Below are positions 17,523 through 24,803 of a DNA stretch of 35,200 nt, one piece after another. The stretch lies in NCBI GenBank assembly GCA_029946065.1, contig JAQSDU010000004.1:1-35200 (forward strand), read 5' to 3'. Both the position numbers and the translations under genes were made by a program. This DNA is from Flavobacterium sp. GTDB lineage: Bacteria > Bacteroidota > Bacteroidia > Flavobacteriales > Flavobacteriaceae. Within the stretch, counting starts at the first letter, position 1, and the number at the start of each line of letters is the position of its first letter. Under the pieces are notes generated by a model. The model did not search any database. It saw nothing but the letters and a program-made list of their open reading frames with translations, and had not been told where the DNA came from.

Positions 17523-18380
17523 ATGAAACTCTATCCAATTGAAAGTGGTAATTTTAAACTCGACGGCGGCGCCATGTTCGGCGTAGTGCCAAAAACCATC
17601 TGGAACAAAACCAATCCAGCCGACGAAAACAACCTCATCGATATTGCTGCGAGATGCCTTTTGATTGAAGATGGTGATAAATTGATACTCATCGATACCG
17701 GAATGGGCAACAAGCAATCGGAGAAATTTTTTGGCTATTATTCGCTCTGGGGAAGCCATTCTATGGACAAATCGCTTGCGAAATACGGTTTCAACCGCGA
17801 GGATGTGACCGATGTTTTTATGACGCATTTGCATTTTGACCATTGTGGCGGAAGCGTGCAATGGAACAAAGACAAGACAGGCTACGAACCTGCCTTCAAA
17901 AACGCAAAATTCTGGACAAACGACAACCATTGGGAATGGGCGACAAAGCCAAATCCAAGAGAGAAAGCATCCTTTTTAACTGAAAATATACTCCCGATGC
18001 AGGAAAGCGGTCAATTGCACTTCATCAAAAGACCGGAAGGTGATTTTCTAGAAAAATCAGCATTGGGTTTCGGGATCTTCTTCGCCGACGGGCATACCGA
18101 AAAGATGATGCTTCCACAGATACAATACAAAGACAAAACTATTTGCTTTATGGCGGATCTACTGCCAACTGCCGGACATTTGCCATTGCCGTATGTAATG
18201 GGTTATGACACGCGACCGCTTTTGACCTTGCCTGAAAAAGCAAAATTTCTTACTATCGCAGCCGAAAATAATTACTATTTATTTCTAGAACACGACGCAC
18301 ACAACGATATTATTACCGTTGAAAATACAGAAAAAGGTGTTCGGTTAAAGGAGGTTTTTAAATGTGACGCGGTTTTATAA
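17523..18380 (+). CDS. MBL-fold metallohydrolase
   Basis: The 285-residue protein carries the metallo-beta-lactamase fold signature THLHFDHCGG, where the HxHxDH residues bind two metal ions. A downstream FFADGHTEKM and a late FLEHDAHND supply further candidate ligands. There is no signal peptide, so it is probably cytoplasmic. Its organisation resembles the lactonase-like/quinoprotein MBL group (SGNFKLDGGAMFGVVPK near the N terminus, with the GAMFG motif seen in N-acyl homoserine lactonase-type proteins). The substrate cannot be assigned from the sequence. It is transcribed away from the suf genes and is followed by the subtilase gene, which has its own promoter. Confidence 0.92.
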   Translation: MKLYPIESGNFKLDGGAMFGVVPKTIWNKTNPADENNLIDIAARCLLIEDGDKLILIDTGMGNKQSEKFFGYYSLWGSHSMDKSLAKYGFNREDVTDVFMTHLHFDHCGGSVQWNKDKTGYEPAFKNAKFWTNDNHWEWATKPNPREKASFLTENILPMQESGQLHFIKRPEGDFLEKSALGFGIFFADGHTEKMMLPQIQYKDKTICFMADLLPTAGHLPLPYVMGYDTRPLLTLPEKAKFLTIAAENNYYLFLEHDAHNDIITVENTEKGVRLKEVFKCDAVL

Positions 18381-18454
18381 ATTTTCAAAAAACACACATC
18401 ACGCTACATTTTAATACACTGACTTCGTATGTCATACTAAATTAATGTTAATTA

Positions 18455-18488
18455 TTTGTTCGTATGTAACAAAGACATCCTATTTTTG
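18455..18488 (+). promoter_or_regulatory. Putative promoter of the S8 peptidase gene
   Basis: TTTG (18455-18458) and TATTTTTG (18481-18488) are separated by 22 bp, a good Bacteroidota promoter, and the ATG follows 29 bp later. The 9-mer TTCGTATGT occurs at 18424-18432 and again at 18459-18467 inside the spacer. The first copy overlaps the palindrome GTATGTCATAC (18428-18438), so an operator is possible. Confidence 0.6.
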
Positions 18489-18517
18489 ACCAATCATAAA
18501 AATAAAAACTTAAAATA

Positions 18518-20125
18518 ATGAAGAACATAAATGTAAGCTGTTTATCGCTTTTCGCAGCATTGGTTTTATCGCTTTCCATCAATGCACAAAGCGCCGATAA
18601 ATTCACCGGTAAAAAAGGAAAACTAACGGAAACTGATTTGAAAAGATGGAGCCATCTTGACCTTGCAAAAGACAGCGTTCCAGGGATGAGCGTTGATAAA
18701 GCTTACGCCGAATTACTCAAAAACAAAAAAAGCACACCGGTTATCGTTGGAATCGTTGATTCCGGTGTTGACATCGAGCACCCGGATTTAAAGTCGGTAA
18801 TCTGGACCAACAAAAAAGAAATTGCCGGCAATGGCATCGATGACGACAAAAATGGTTATATCGATGATATCCATGGATGGAATTTTCTTGGCGATATTAC
18901 CAAAGAACACCTAGAATACGAAAGAATTGTAAACGACAAAAGCCTTGCTGACGAGAAAACTTATACCGAAGCAAAAGCTTTATACGACTCAAAAGTAAAA
19001 GAGGCCAAAGGCAACAAACAGCAATATGAAATGATGCTTACCGGTACAACCGATGCTGATGCTGTTATTCAAAAAGAATTGGGTAAAGAAGTTTATACGG
19101 CAGAAGAAGTTGCAAAAATTTCCTCAACGGACCCAAAAATACAACAGAGCAAAATGATTCTTCAGCAAATGATGAATTATGGCCCGGTTGCAAAAGTAAA
19201 AGAAGAGTTGAAAAAAGGTCTTGAAGGCTTCAATGCGCTTTTAAATCCGGGAGAATATGTTGATTACAGAAAAGTACTCAATGATAATGCTAATGATTTT
19301 TCTAAAAAATCTTATGGCAACAACAACGTAATGGGTCCAGACAAAGAGGAAATCCTTCACGGAACGCACGTTGCCGGAATCGTAGCACAAACCAGAGACA
19401 ACAATATCGGTGGAGATGGAATTGCCAATAATGTCAAAATTCTTACTGTTCGCGCTGTGCCAGATGGCGATGAATATGACAAAGACATCGCACTTGGAAT
19501 CCGTTACGCAGTTGACAACGGTGCAAAAGTTATCAACGGAAGTTTTGGGAAAAGCTTTTCTCCGCACAAACAATGGGTTTATGATGCCATCAAATATGCC
19601 GAAAGCAAAGACGTTCTAATCGTTCATGCTGCCGGAAATGATGCAAGTGATATCGACACCGAGAACAATTTTCCAAACGATTCAGACGACAAAAAAACAG
19701 AATTCGCCGATAACGTTTTAACAATCGGTGCTCTGGACAACCAATTCGGCACTGATATGGTCGCTGATTTCTCAAATTACGGAAAAATAAATGTTGACGT
19801 TTTCGCACCTGGTGTAAAAATCTACGCTACAACGCCAAATGATACTTACCAATATTTACAAGGAACTTCAATGGCTTCGCCAAACGTTGCTGGTGTTGCG
19901 GCTTTGATTCGTTCTTACTACCCGAAATTATCTGCTAAACAAGTGAAACATATCATCATGGATTCAGGTACGACTGTTCCAGGAAATGTGACTGTTGGCG
20001 GTGACCCAAAAGACAGCCGTCCGTTTGCAGATTTGTCTAAATCCGGTAAAATCGTAAACGCATACAATGCATTGATTTTGGCTGAAAAAATGTCAAAAGG
20101 CAAAGTGAAATCTGTAAAAGGCTAA
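18518..20125 (+). CDS. Secreted S8 (subtilisin-like) serine peptidase
   Basis: A 535-residue subtilase with a signal peptide ending LSLSINAQ. The catalytic triad is complete: Asp81 in GIVDSGVDIEHPD, His281 in HGTHVAGI and Ser451 in GTSMASPNVAG. The oxyanion Asn lies in HAAGNDAS. About 200 residues separate Asp and His, far more than the roughly 30 of classical subtilisin. The insert is rich in charged, helix-like sequence (VKEAKGNKQQYEMML, KVKEELKKGLEGF). No C-terminal type IX sorting domain is seen; the chain ends KGKVKSVKG. It is therefore likely periplasmic or anchored in another way. A promoter precedes the gene and a hairpin terminator follows it. Confidence 0.95.
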   Translation: MKNINVSCLSLFAALVLSLSINAQSADKFTGKKGKLTETDLKRWSHLDLAKDSVPGMSVDKAYAELLKNKKSTPVIVGIVDSGVDIEHPDLKSVIWTNKKEIAGNGIDDDKNGYIDDIHGWNFLGDITKEHLEYERIVNDKSLADEKTYTEAKALYDSKVKEAKGNKQQYEMMLTGTTDADAVIQKELGKEVYTAEEVAKISSTDPKIQQSKMILQQMMNYGPVAKVKEELKKGLEGFNALLNPGEYVDYRKVLNDNANDFSKKSYGNNNVMGPDKEEILHGTHVAGIVAQTRDNNIGGDGIANNVKILTVRAVPDGDEYDKDIALGIRYAVDNGAKVINGSFGKSFSPHKQWVYDAIKYAESKDVLIVHAAGNDASDIDTENNFPNDSDDKKTEFADNVLTIGALDNQFGTDMVADFSNYGKINVDVFAPGVKIYATTPNDTYQYLQGTSMASPNVAGVAALIRSYYPKLSAKQVKHIIMDSGTTVPGNVTVGGDPKDSRPFADLSKSGKIVNAYNALILAEKMSKGKVKSVKG

Positions 20126-20146
20126 TCACTTTTTAAAAATATTCTC

Positions 20147-20187
20147 AAAGCCTGCCGGAATTTTTAATATATTTCGGCAGGCTTTTT
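20147..20187 (+). terminator. Rho-independent terminator after the S8 peptidase gene
   Basis: AAAGCCTGCCGGAA and TTCGGCAGGCTTT form a GC-rich stem of about 13 bp with one bulged G, followed by a T run. It lies 22 bp after the peptidase stop codon. Confidence 0.85.
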
Positions 20188-20222
20188 ATTTCGAATTTTT
20201 CCTAACATAAAAACATTTTTAG

Positions 20223-22094
20223 ATGAAAAAAATATTGTTGTTTTCTTTCGTTTTTATCGGCATCGCCAAAACATCCGCGCAAAGCAGCAGTTATTGGCAG
20301 CAACACGTAGATTATAAAATGGATGTTGTTATGGACACCAAAACCTACCAATACAAAGGAAAACAAGAACTCGTTTACACCAACAATTCGGGCGACACAC
20401 TAAAGCGCGTTTTTTATCATTTGTATCCGAATGCGTTCCAGCCCGGAAGCGAAATGGACGCACGACTGCAAAGCATCAAAGATCCTGACGGAAGGATGGT
20501 CACCAAAACAAAAGTCGATGGCAAAGACGTTAAAGAAAGTCGCATCAAGAATTTAAAACCTAACGAAATCGGCTTCCTGAAAATCACCAATTTTAAGCAA
20601 GATGGCGCTTTCGCGGAAGCAAAAACCGTCGGAACCATATTGGAAGTTACACTTGCAAAACCTATTCTTCCAAATCAAAAAACAACTTTTACACTCGATT
20701 TTGACGGACAAGTGCCGCTACAAATCCGTCGTTCAGGGCGCAATAACTCCGAAGGTGTCGAATTGTCAATGTCGCAATGGTACCCGAAAATAGCGGAATT
20801 TGATTTTGAAGGCTGGCACGCCGATCCTTATATCGCACGTGAATTTCACGGCGTTTGGGGTAATTTCGATGTGAATATCACAATTGACAAAGCTTATACA
20901 ATAGGCGGTTCAGGTTATCTTCAGAACAAAAATGAAATCGGACACGGTTATCAGGATGCCGGTATAGCTGTAAAAATTCCATCAAAAACCAAAACACTAA
21001 CTTGGCATTTTATCGCACCAATGGTGCACGATTTTACTTGGGCAGCCGATAAAAATTACTTACACGACACCGCACAAGTTCCGGGTGGTGCAACAATCCA
21101 TTTCATCTATAAAAATGATCCAAAAATCATCGATAATTGGAAGAAACTGCAGCCAACAACAGTTCGTTTGATGGAATTTTACAACAAAACCATTGGCAAA
21201 TATCCTTATGACCAATATTCTGTAATTCAGGGTGGCGATGGCGGAATGGAATATGCGATGTGTACGCTAATTCTCGGAACCGGCACTTATGACGGCGTTT
21301 TAGGCACCACGGCGCACGAAATGGCACACTCGTGGTTCCAACACGTTTTGGCATCTAACGAAAGTAAACACGGCTGGATGGACGAAGGTTTTACGACTTT
21401 TCTGGAAGATTTGGGGATGAATGAAATCGCTGCCGAAAAAGTAATTAATCCTTTCGAAGGTTCTTATACCACTTATGCCAGTTTGGCAAATTCAGGTAAA
21501 GAGCAGCCACTTTCTACGCATGCTGATCGTTTTGATGAAAATAGGAGTTACAGCATTTCATCTTATGTAAAAGGCGAATTATTCCTTTCACAACTAATTT
21601 ACCTTCTAGGCAAAGAAAACCTCATGCAAACGCTCAAAAGGTATTATAGCGATTTTAAATTCAAACATCCAACGCCAAATGACATCAGCAGAACGGCAGA
21701 ACGCGTTTCCGGTGCCAACCTCAACTGGTATTTAACCGATTTTACAGAAACGACCAATACGATTGATTATGGCATCAAAAATGTGGCAGATACTGCAGAT
21801 AAAACAACCATAACACTTGAAAGAATTGGTAGAATGCCAATGCCGATGGATGTTTTAGTCGAATATAACGACGGCAGTAAAGAAAGTTTTTATATTCCGC
21901 TGCGCATGATGAGTTTTGAAAAACCGAACCAGCATCCGGAATTACAACGAACTGTTTTAACCGATTGGGCTTGGGCTTATCCGACTTATGATTTTACAAT
22001 CTCAAAAGCCAAATCAAGCATTAAAAAAATCACTATTGATCCCGATGGTTTGATGGCTGATGTGAAAAAAGAGAACAATACTTTTGGGAAATAG
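20223..22094 (+). CDS. M1 family metallopeptidase, secreted
   Basis: This 623-residue gluzincin has a signal peptide (MKKILLFSFVFIGIAKTSAQ). The zinc site is complete: HEMAH with His365, Glu366 and His369, and the third ligand Glu388 nineteen residues later in WMDEG. Upstream is GGMEYAMCTL, the family's substrate-binding GAMEN-like motif with a Tyr in place of Asn. The N-terminal beta domain (YKMDVVMDTKTYQYKGKQEL) is typical of M1 aminopeptidases. It probably trims peptides in the periplasm or at the surface. It follows the subtilase gene but after a terminator, so it may be transcribed separately. It ends at a very strong palindrome. Confidence 0.94.
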   Translation: MKKILLFSFVFIGIAKTSAQSSSYWQQHVDYKMDVVMDTKTYQYKGKQELVYTNNSGDTLKRVFYHLYPNAFQPGSEMDARLQSIKDPDGRMVTKTKVDGKDVKESRIKNLKPNEIGFLKITNFKQDGAFAEAKTVGTILEVTLAKPILPNQKTTFTLDFDGQVPLQIRRSGRNNSEGVELSMSQWYPKIAEFDFEGWHADPYIAREFHGVWGNFDVNITIDKAYTIGGSGYLQNKNEIGHGYQDAGIAVKIPSKTKTLTWHFIAPMVHDFTWAADKNYLHDTAQVPGGATIHFIYKNDPKIIDNWKKLQPTTVRLMEFYNKTIGKYPYDQYSVIQGGDGGMEYAMCTLILGTGTYDGVLGTTAHEMAHSWFQHVLASNESKHGWMDEGFTTFLEDLGMNEIAAEKVINPFEGSYTTYASLANSGKEQPLSTHADRFDENRSYSISSYVKGELFLSQLIYLLGKENLMQTLKRYYSDFKFKHPTPNDISRTAERVSGANLNWYLTDFTETTNTIDYGIKNVADTADKTTITLERIGRMPMPMDVLVEYNDGSKESFYIPLRMMSFEKPNQHPELQRTVLTDWAWAYPTYDFTISKAKSSIKKITIDPDGLMADVKKENNTFGK

Positions 22095-22124
22095 ATCAGA
22101 AAAAAAACCGTTACACCAAAACAA

Positions 22125-22154
22125 AAAAACTCCCATGACGTCATGGGAGTTTTT
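22125..22154. terminator. Bidirectional terminator, perfect 30-bp palindrome
   Basis: The sequence is a perfect palindrome around ATGACGTCAT with CTCCC/GGGAG arms flanked by A and T runs. As RNA it forms a stem of about 13 bp with a 4-nt loop and a U tail on either strand. It lies 30 bp after the M1 peptidase stop codon and faces the convergent gene ending at 22368. Confidence 0.88.
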
Positions 22155-22348
22155 GTTATAGAGAATATTCGCTTTTTCCGGCAGTTGTTTCTTCAACCCG
22201 CGAATGTGCTTTAAATTTATTACACAAAGTTAAAGCATTGGAAGCTAGTTGTTTTTTTATAATTATAGGAATAAATTACAAGATTACAATACTTTCATAA
22301 AACATAAAAATAGGCAGAAAGAACTATCCTTACTGTCTTTTTTTATTA

Positions 22349-22367
22349 AATCTGAAATCTGAAATCT
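22349..22367. repeat. Short-word tandem repeat after a stop codon
   Basis: On the minus strand AGATTTC is repeated in tandem nearly three times, starting 2 bp after the stop codon of the gene at 22368-22961. It is placed like the repeat cassettes in the suf region. Confidence 0.6.
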
Positions 22368-22961
22368 CTAAAGTAATTTCACACTAGAAATTTCATTATA
22401 AGTCCTGTAAGCATTCGTTTTTGGATCGAAAAATTCCTGCTCGCGGTATTCGATTTCCAATTTATCGCCTTTTCCAATTTTGTTTTTGATGAACATCGAA
22501 TCACCATCAAATGGAAACAACCAAATAAACGTTTTCTTTTCATTACTGTCGCTAATGAGTGTAATTGTTTTGAATTCGTTGGAAGAAATAGATTCAAAAC
22601 TTCCCGTAAAAACCGGATTTGGGGTTTCGGTAGCTGTTTCCGTTGCTGTAGCAGTATCTTCTTCCGCTATCATTTTGGTAAAAACCGCTGGACAAGTAAC
22701 CGCCATTTTTATCCCAATATTTTCCGCAACTTTTTCAATAGACGCCGACAAATCATCTTCACTATAACCGATTACTTTTTTCTCTTTATCGCTCAGTTCA
22801 CTCAAGGCAGAAATCAAGCAAAAGCCAATTTCTGCTTGGGTGATTTGCGCTTTCTGCTGCGCACAAGTACACGTAGATTCTGCTAGTTTTTTTATAACAT
22901 CATCTTTTTTCTGGGCAAAAATCAAAGCCGGAAAAAGCAATAGGAACAACATTTTTTTCAT
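22368..22961 (-). CDS. Secreted protein of unknown function with four cysteines
   Basis: I do not recognise this 197-residue protein. The start is placed at the ATG at 22961 (MKKMLFLLLFPALIFAQ, a clear signal peptide). The open frame extends 22 codons further, but a good promoter lies within that extension. The mature part has an N-terminal helical half with CTCAQQ, GFCLI and VTCPAVF, four cysteines that could form two disulfides. A low-complexity linker of alternating Thr, Ala and Glu (EDTATATETATE) follows. A beta-rich C-terminal half (TGSFESIS, FKTITLISDSNEKKTFIWL, KLEIEYREQEFFDPK) ends the chain. It is probably periplasmic; no function is claimed. Confidence 0.8.
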   Translation of the reverse strand: MKKMLFLLLFPALIFAQKKDDVIKKLAESTCTCAQQKAQITQAEIGFCLISALSELSDKEKKVIGYSEDDLSASIEKVAENIGIKMAVTCPAVFTKMIAEEDTATATETATETPNPVFTGSFESISSNEFKTITLISDSNEKKTFIWLFPFDGDSMFIKNKIGKGDKLEIEYREQEFFDPKTNAYRTYNEISSVKLL

Positions 22962-22997
22962 GATTACAATTTTTATCTTAATTAAAGAGTTTAAGTA

Positions 22998-23028
22998 CGA
23001 AGATATAGTTTTACAGAATTTAAACAAA
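22998..23028 (-). promoter_or_regulatory. Putative promoter of the secreted four-cysteine protein
   Basis: On the minus strand TTTG (23025-23028) is followed after exactly 19 bp by TATCTTCG (22998-23005), one mismatch from the -7 consensus. It lies 36 bp upstream of the ATG at 22961 and supports that start. Confidence 0.55.
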
Positions 23029-23111
23029 TTTTAAATATAAAATGTCCGTTTACGACTGCATTTTTTTATGGAATAGAATTTGTAGTTTTACAATCGAAAA
23101 AATTTGCACTT

Positions 23112-23507
23112 ATGAGATCCTTTCAAACAATACTGTTTTGTTTATTTTTAAGTTTCGGCGCTCAAAAAGCCGCTGCACAAGTCTATAAATTCAAGGCTTC
23201 AAGTTTTAGCATACTCGAAAAAGACGCACAAGGCAAATGGGGTGAATGGTCGGAATTCGAGAAATCGACTGTTGTCATTACGCTCGACGGCGACAAAAAC
23301 CGCGTTACGGTAGCTTCAAAAGAAATTCAACTATACAAGATTGTCGCTTACCTAAAAGAATATGACGATGTCGTAACAATGGATTGCGTTGATAATGACG
23401 GCGGCCGCTGCACAATTGAAATCATTACCCGAAAAAACCAAGGCAACCGCCAGCAGGTTTACATCAATTATGAAGATATAAAAATCGTTTATAACATTTA
23501 CAATTAA
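23112..23507 (+). CDS. Small secreted protein of unknown function
   Basis: A 131-residue protein with a signal peptide (FCLFLSFGAQKAAAQ) and a mature part of about 108 residues that looks like a small beta barrel or sandwich. Visible segments are YKFKASSFSILEKDAQGKW, FEKSTVVITLDGDKNRVTVA and RQQVYINYEDIKIVYNIYN. Two cysteines (MDCVDNDGGRCTIEI) may pair. The pattern resembles small exported proteins of unknown function common in Flavobacterium, but I cannot name a family. Its TAA stop overlaps the stop codon of the convergent barrel gene within the sequence TTAA. Confidence 0.82.
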   Translation: MRSFQTILFCLFLSFGAQKAAAQVYKFKASSFSILEKDAQGKWGEWSEFEKSTVVITLDGDKNRVTVASKEIQLYKIVAYLKEYDDVVTMDCVDNDGGRCTIEIITRKNQGNRQQVYINYEDIKIVYNIYN

Positions 23508-24118
23508 AGTGGAAATGAAACGCCAAATTCAAAATTCAGTGTGTTAAAACCGGCATTAGAATTTTGAAGACCGGCATTAGAGATATGGCGTAAATTGGGA
23601 CGAAAATCCAAGTTTACGCCATTTGTTTTATATGAAAATCCCAGAGAAAATGTGTCTTGAAAAGCAAAACCTTTCGAGAGTCTTTCCGTTTCTGTATCGG
23701 TAATCATTGGGCCAACGCTTCCTAAAACATACATGCTGAAGTGTTCTGAAAATGTTCTTCTGTACAAAAACCCAAAACCTATTGAGTATTCGCGAATGTC
23801 TTTTAATTTGGTATATTTAGCCCGTTTTTCTTCAAAATTGGGTTCGTCTGGCTGAACAAAATACATATTGAGCAACTGGTGCGTCGCAAAATTCACTTCC
23901 GGCTGGATCAGAATTTCGTAATTGTGCTTTTTATGTGGCTTGAATTTGTAGTAAAGCTGTCCTTTTAGATAACGATTCGTATACGTATAATCGGTGTTTT
24001 TGAGCTCATTGCCAAAACCATAATCCAATCCGACGGCGAATTTGTTTAATTTTTCTTGTGCGTTAGCGGAATTCAGCAACAGCAACAGTGATATTGTAAA
24101 AAGTAGTTTTTTCCGCAT
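23504..24118 (-). CDS. PagL-like acyloxyacyl hydrolase / outer-membrane beta barrel
   Basis: The 204-residue protein has a signal peptide (LLFTISLLLLLNSANAQ) and a run of amphipathic strands ending in FEFGVSFPL, as in small outer-membrane barrels. Near the C terminus LRHISNAG carries His178 and Ser180 in the HxS arrangement of PagL lipid A 3-O-deacylases, followed by NAGFNTLNFEFG with Glu197. In Pseudomonas PagL the Glu is 14 residues after the His; here it is 19, so the triad assignment is tentative. The likely substrate, if active, is the acyl chain of lipid A in the outer leaflet. Other barrel families without enzymatic activity cannot be excluded. Confidence 0.7.
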   Translation of the reverse strand: MRKKLLFTISLLLLLNSANAQEKLNKFAVGLDYGFGNELKNTDYTYTNRYLKGQLYYKFKPHKKHNYEILIQPEVNFATHQLLNMYFVQPDEPNFEEKRAKYTKLKDIREYSIGFGFLYRRTFSEHFSMYVLGSVGPMITDTETERLSKGFAFQDTFSLGFSYKTNGVNLDFRPNLRHISNAGLQNSNAGFNTLNFEFGVSFPL

Positions 24119-24219
24119 ATTAAGGTAGGTTTGAAAAACGGTTTGATTATTTCCTGCTAAAAGTAATTATTTTTAATGAATTTTCGAGGTCGATTAAATC
24201 CGGTGGTTTTAGCTTTAAT

Positions 24220-24272
24220 CTTTGCGGCTTCGCGCCTTTGCGAGAAATTAAACCTTCGCTAAGCAGCTAAGC
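24220..24272. repeat. Intergenic word repeat upstream of rnpA
   Basis: CTTTGCG occurs at 24220-24226 and 24236-24242, alternating with CTTCGC words, and CTAAGC occurs twice in CTAAGCAGCTAAGC (24259-24272). The segment is more GC-rich than the rest of the gap. It resembles dispersed CTTTGCGCC-type intergenic repeats I recall from Flavobacterium genomes. Confidence 0.5.
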
Positions 24273-24320
24273 ATGTTTCAATAATCAATTATATACTAAA
24301 ATAATCCACCCTAACCTTCG

Positions 24321-24328
24321 TAACTTTG
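24321..24328 (+). promoter_or_regulatory. Putative -7 promoter element of rnpA
   Basis: TAACTTTG is an exact TAnnTTTG match, but it ends only 7 bp before the ATG at 24336, so the transcript would be nearly leaderless. No clear -33 element is seen. Confidence 0.45.
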
Positions 24329-24335
24329 CACTATA

Positions 24336-24734
24336 ATGGTTCCAAAAACAGACACAACATATCCTAAGCACGAAAAACTCAAAAGCAAATCCGCTATCGA
24401 TTTGCTATTTTCCAAAGGCACTTCGGTTTCTAAATATCCTTTGCGATTGGTATATGCTGCCGCCGATTTCGGTCATGAAGAAGGGCAGAAAGTGAAACTC
24501 GGTGTATCGGTTTCTAAGAAAAATTTCAAAAAAGCTGTTGATCGGAATTATTTCAAGCGTGTGCTTCGCGAAACCTACCGGTTGAACAAAAATCTCTTGT
24601 CTGAAAATCTCGATGAACCTTATATTTTCATGCTGTTTTATCAAACGAAAGACCGTTTGCAATTTGAAGAAATCAACACCAAAACCGTTCAGCTGTTTGA
24701 AAAATTCGCAAAAGCGATTATTAAAACGGAATAA
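24336..24734 (+). CDS. rnpA: Ribonuclease P protein component
   Basis: RnpA is the protein subunit of RNase P, which removes 5' leaders from pre-tRNAs. The 132-residue product shows the RNR signature AVDRNYFKRVLRETYR preceded by LGVSVSKKNFKKA, and the N-terminal YPKHEKLKSKSAIDLLF is characteristic of Bacteroidota members. The start at MVPKTDTTYPKHEKL adds only a few residues to the usual N terminus. Its usual partner rpmH is not beside it here, which is common in this phylum. The DUF4349 gene follows 69 bp later in the same direction. Confidence 0.95.
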   Translation: MVPKTDTTYPKHEKLKSKSAIDLLFSKGTSVSKYPLRLVYAAADFGHEEGQKVKLGVSVSKKNFKKAVDRNYFKRVLRETYRLNKNLLSENLDEPYIFMLFYQTKDRLQFEEINTKTVQLFEKFAKAIIKTE

Positions 24735-24803
24735 AAGACGCCTTCTTTTTTAACATAATAATTCTGATAGTTTTTGCGTTTTAATATTTTAAATCAAAAA
24801 CTT

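Larger units (their letters stand above)
22095..22367. other. Convergent intergenic gap with terminator and a second hairpin
   Basis: Beyond the palindrome there is a structured segment at 22167-22205: ATTCG...CGAAT outside, then CGG/CCG and GTTG/CAAC around a TTTCTT loop. An AT-rich stretch without recognisable genes follows. Close to the minus-strand stop codon, AAATCTG-like words repeat (22349-22367). No tRNA was found. Confidence 0.5.

Noticed and set aside
17439..17930. A minus-strand frame of 163 codons opposite the MBL-fold gene
   Set aside because: It overlaps the metal-binding HxHxDH coding sequence in antisense and shows no family features.
22095..22367. A tRNA or riboswitch in the convergent gap
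   Set aside because: No cloverleaf with a TTCGA-type arm or a CCA end is visible, and no downstream coding start exists for a riboswitch to control.
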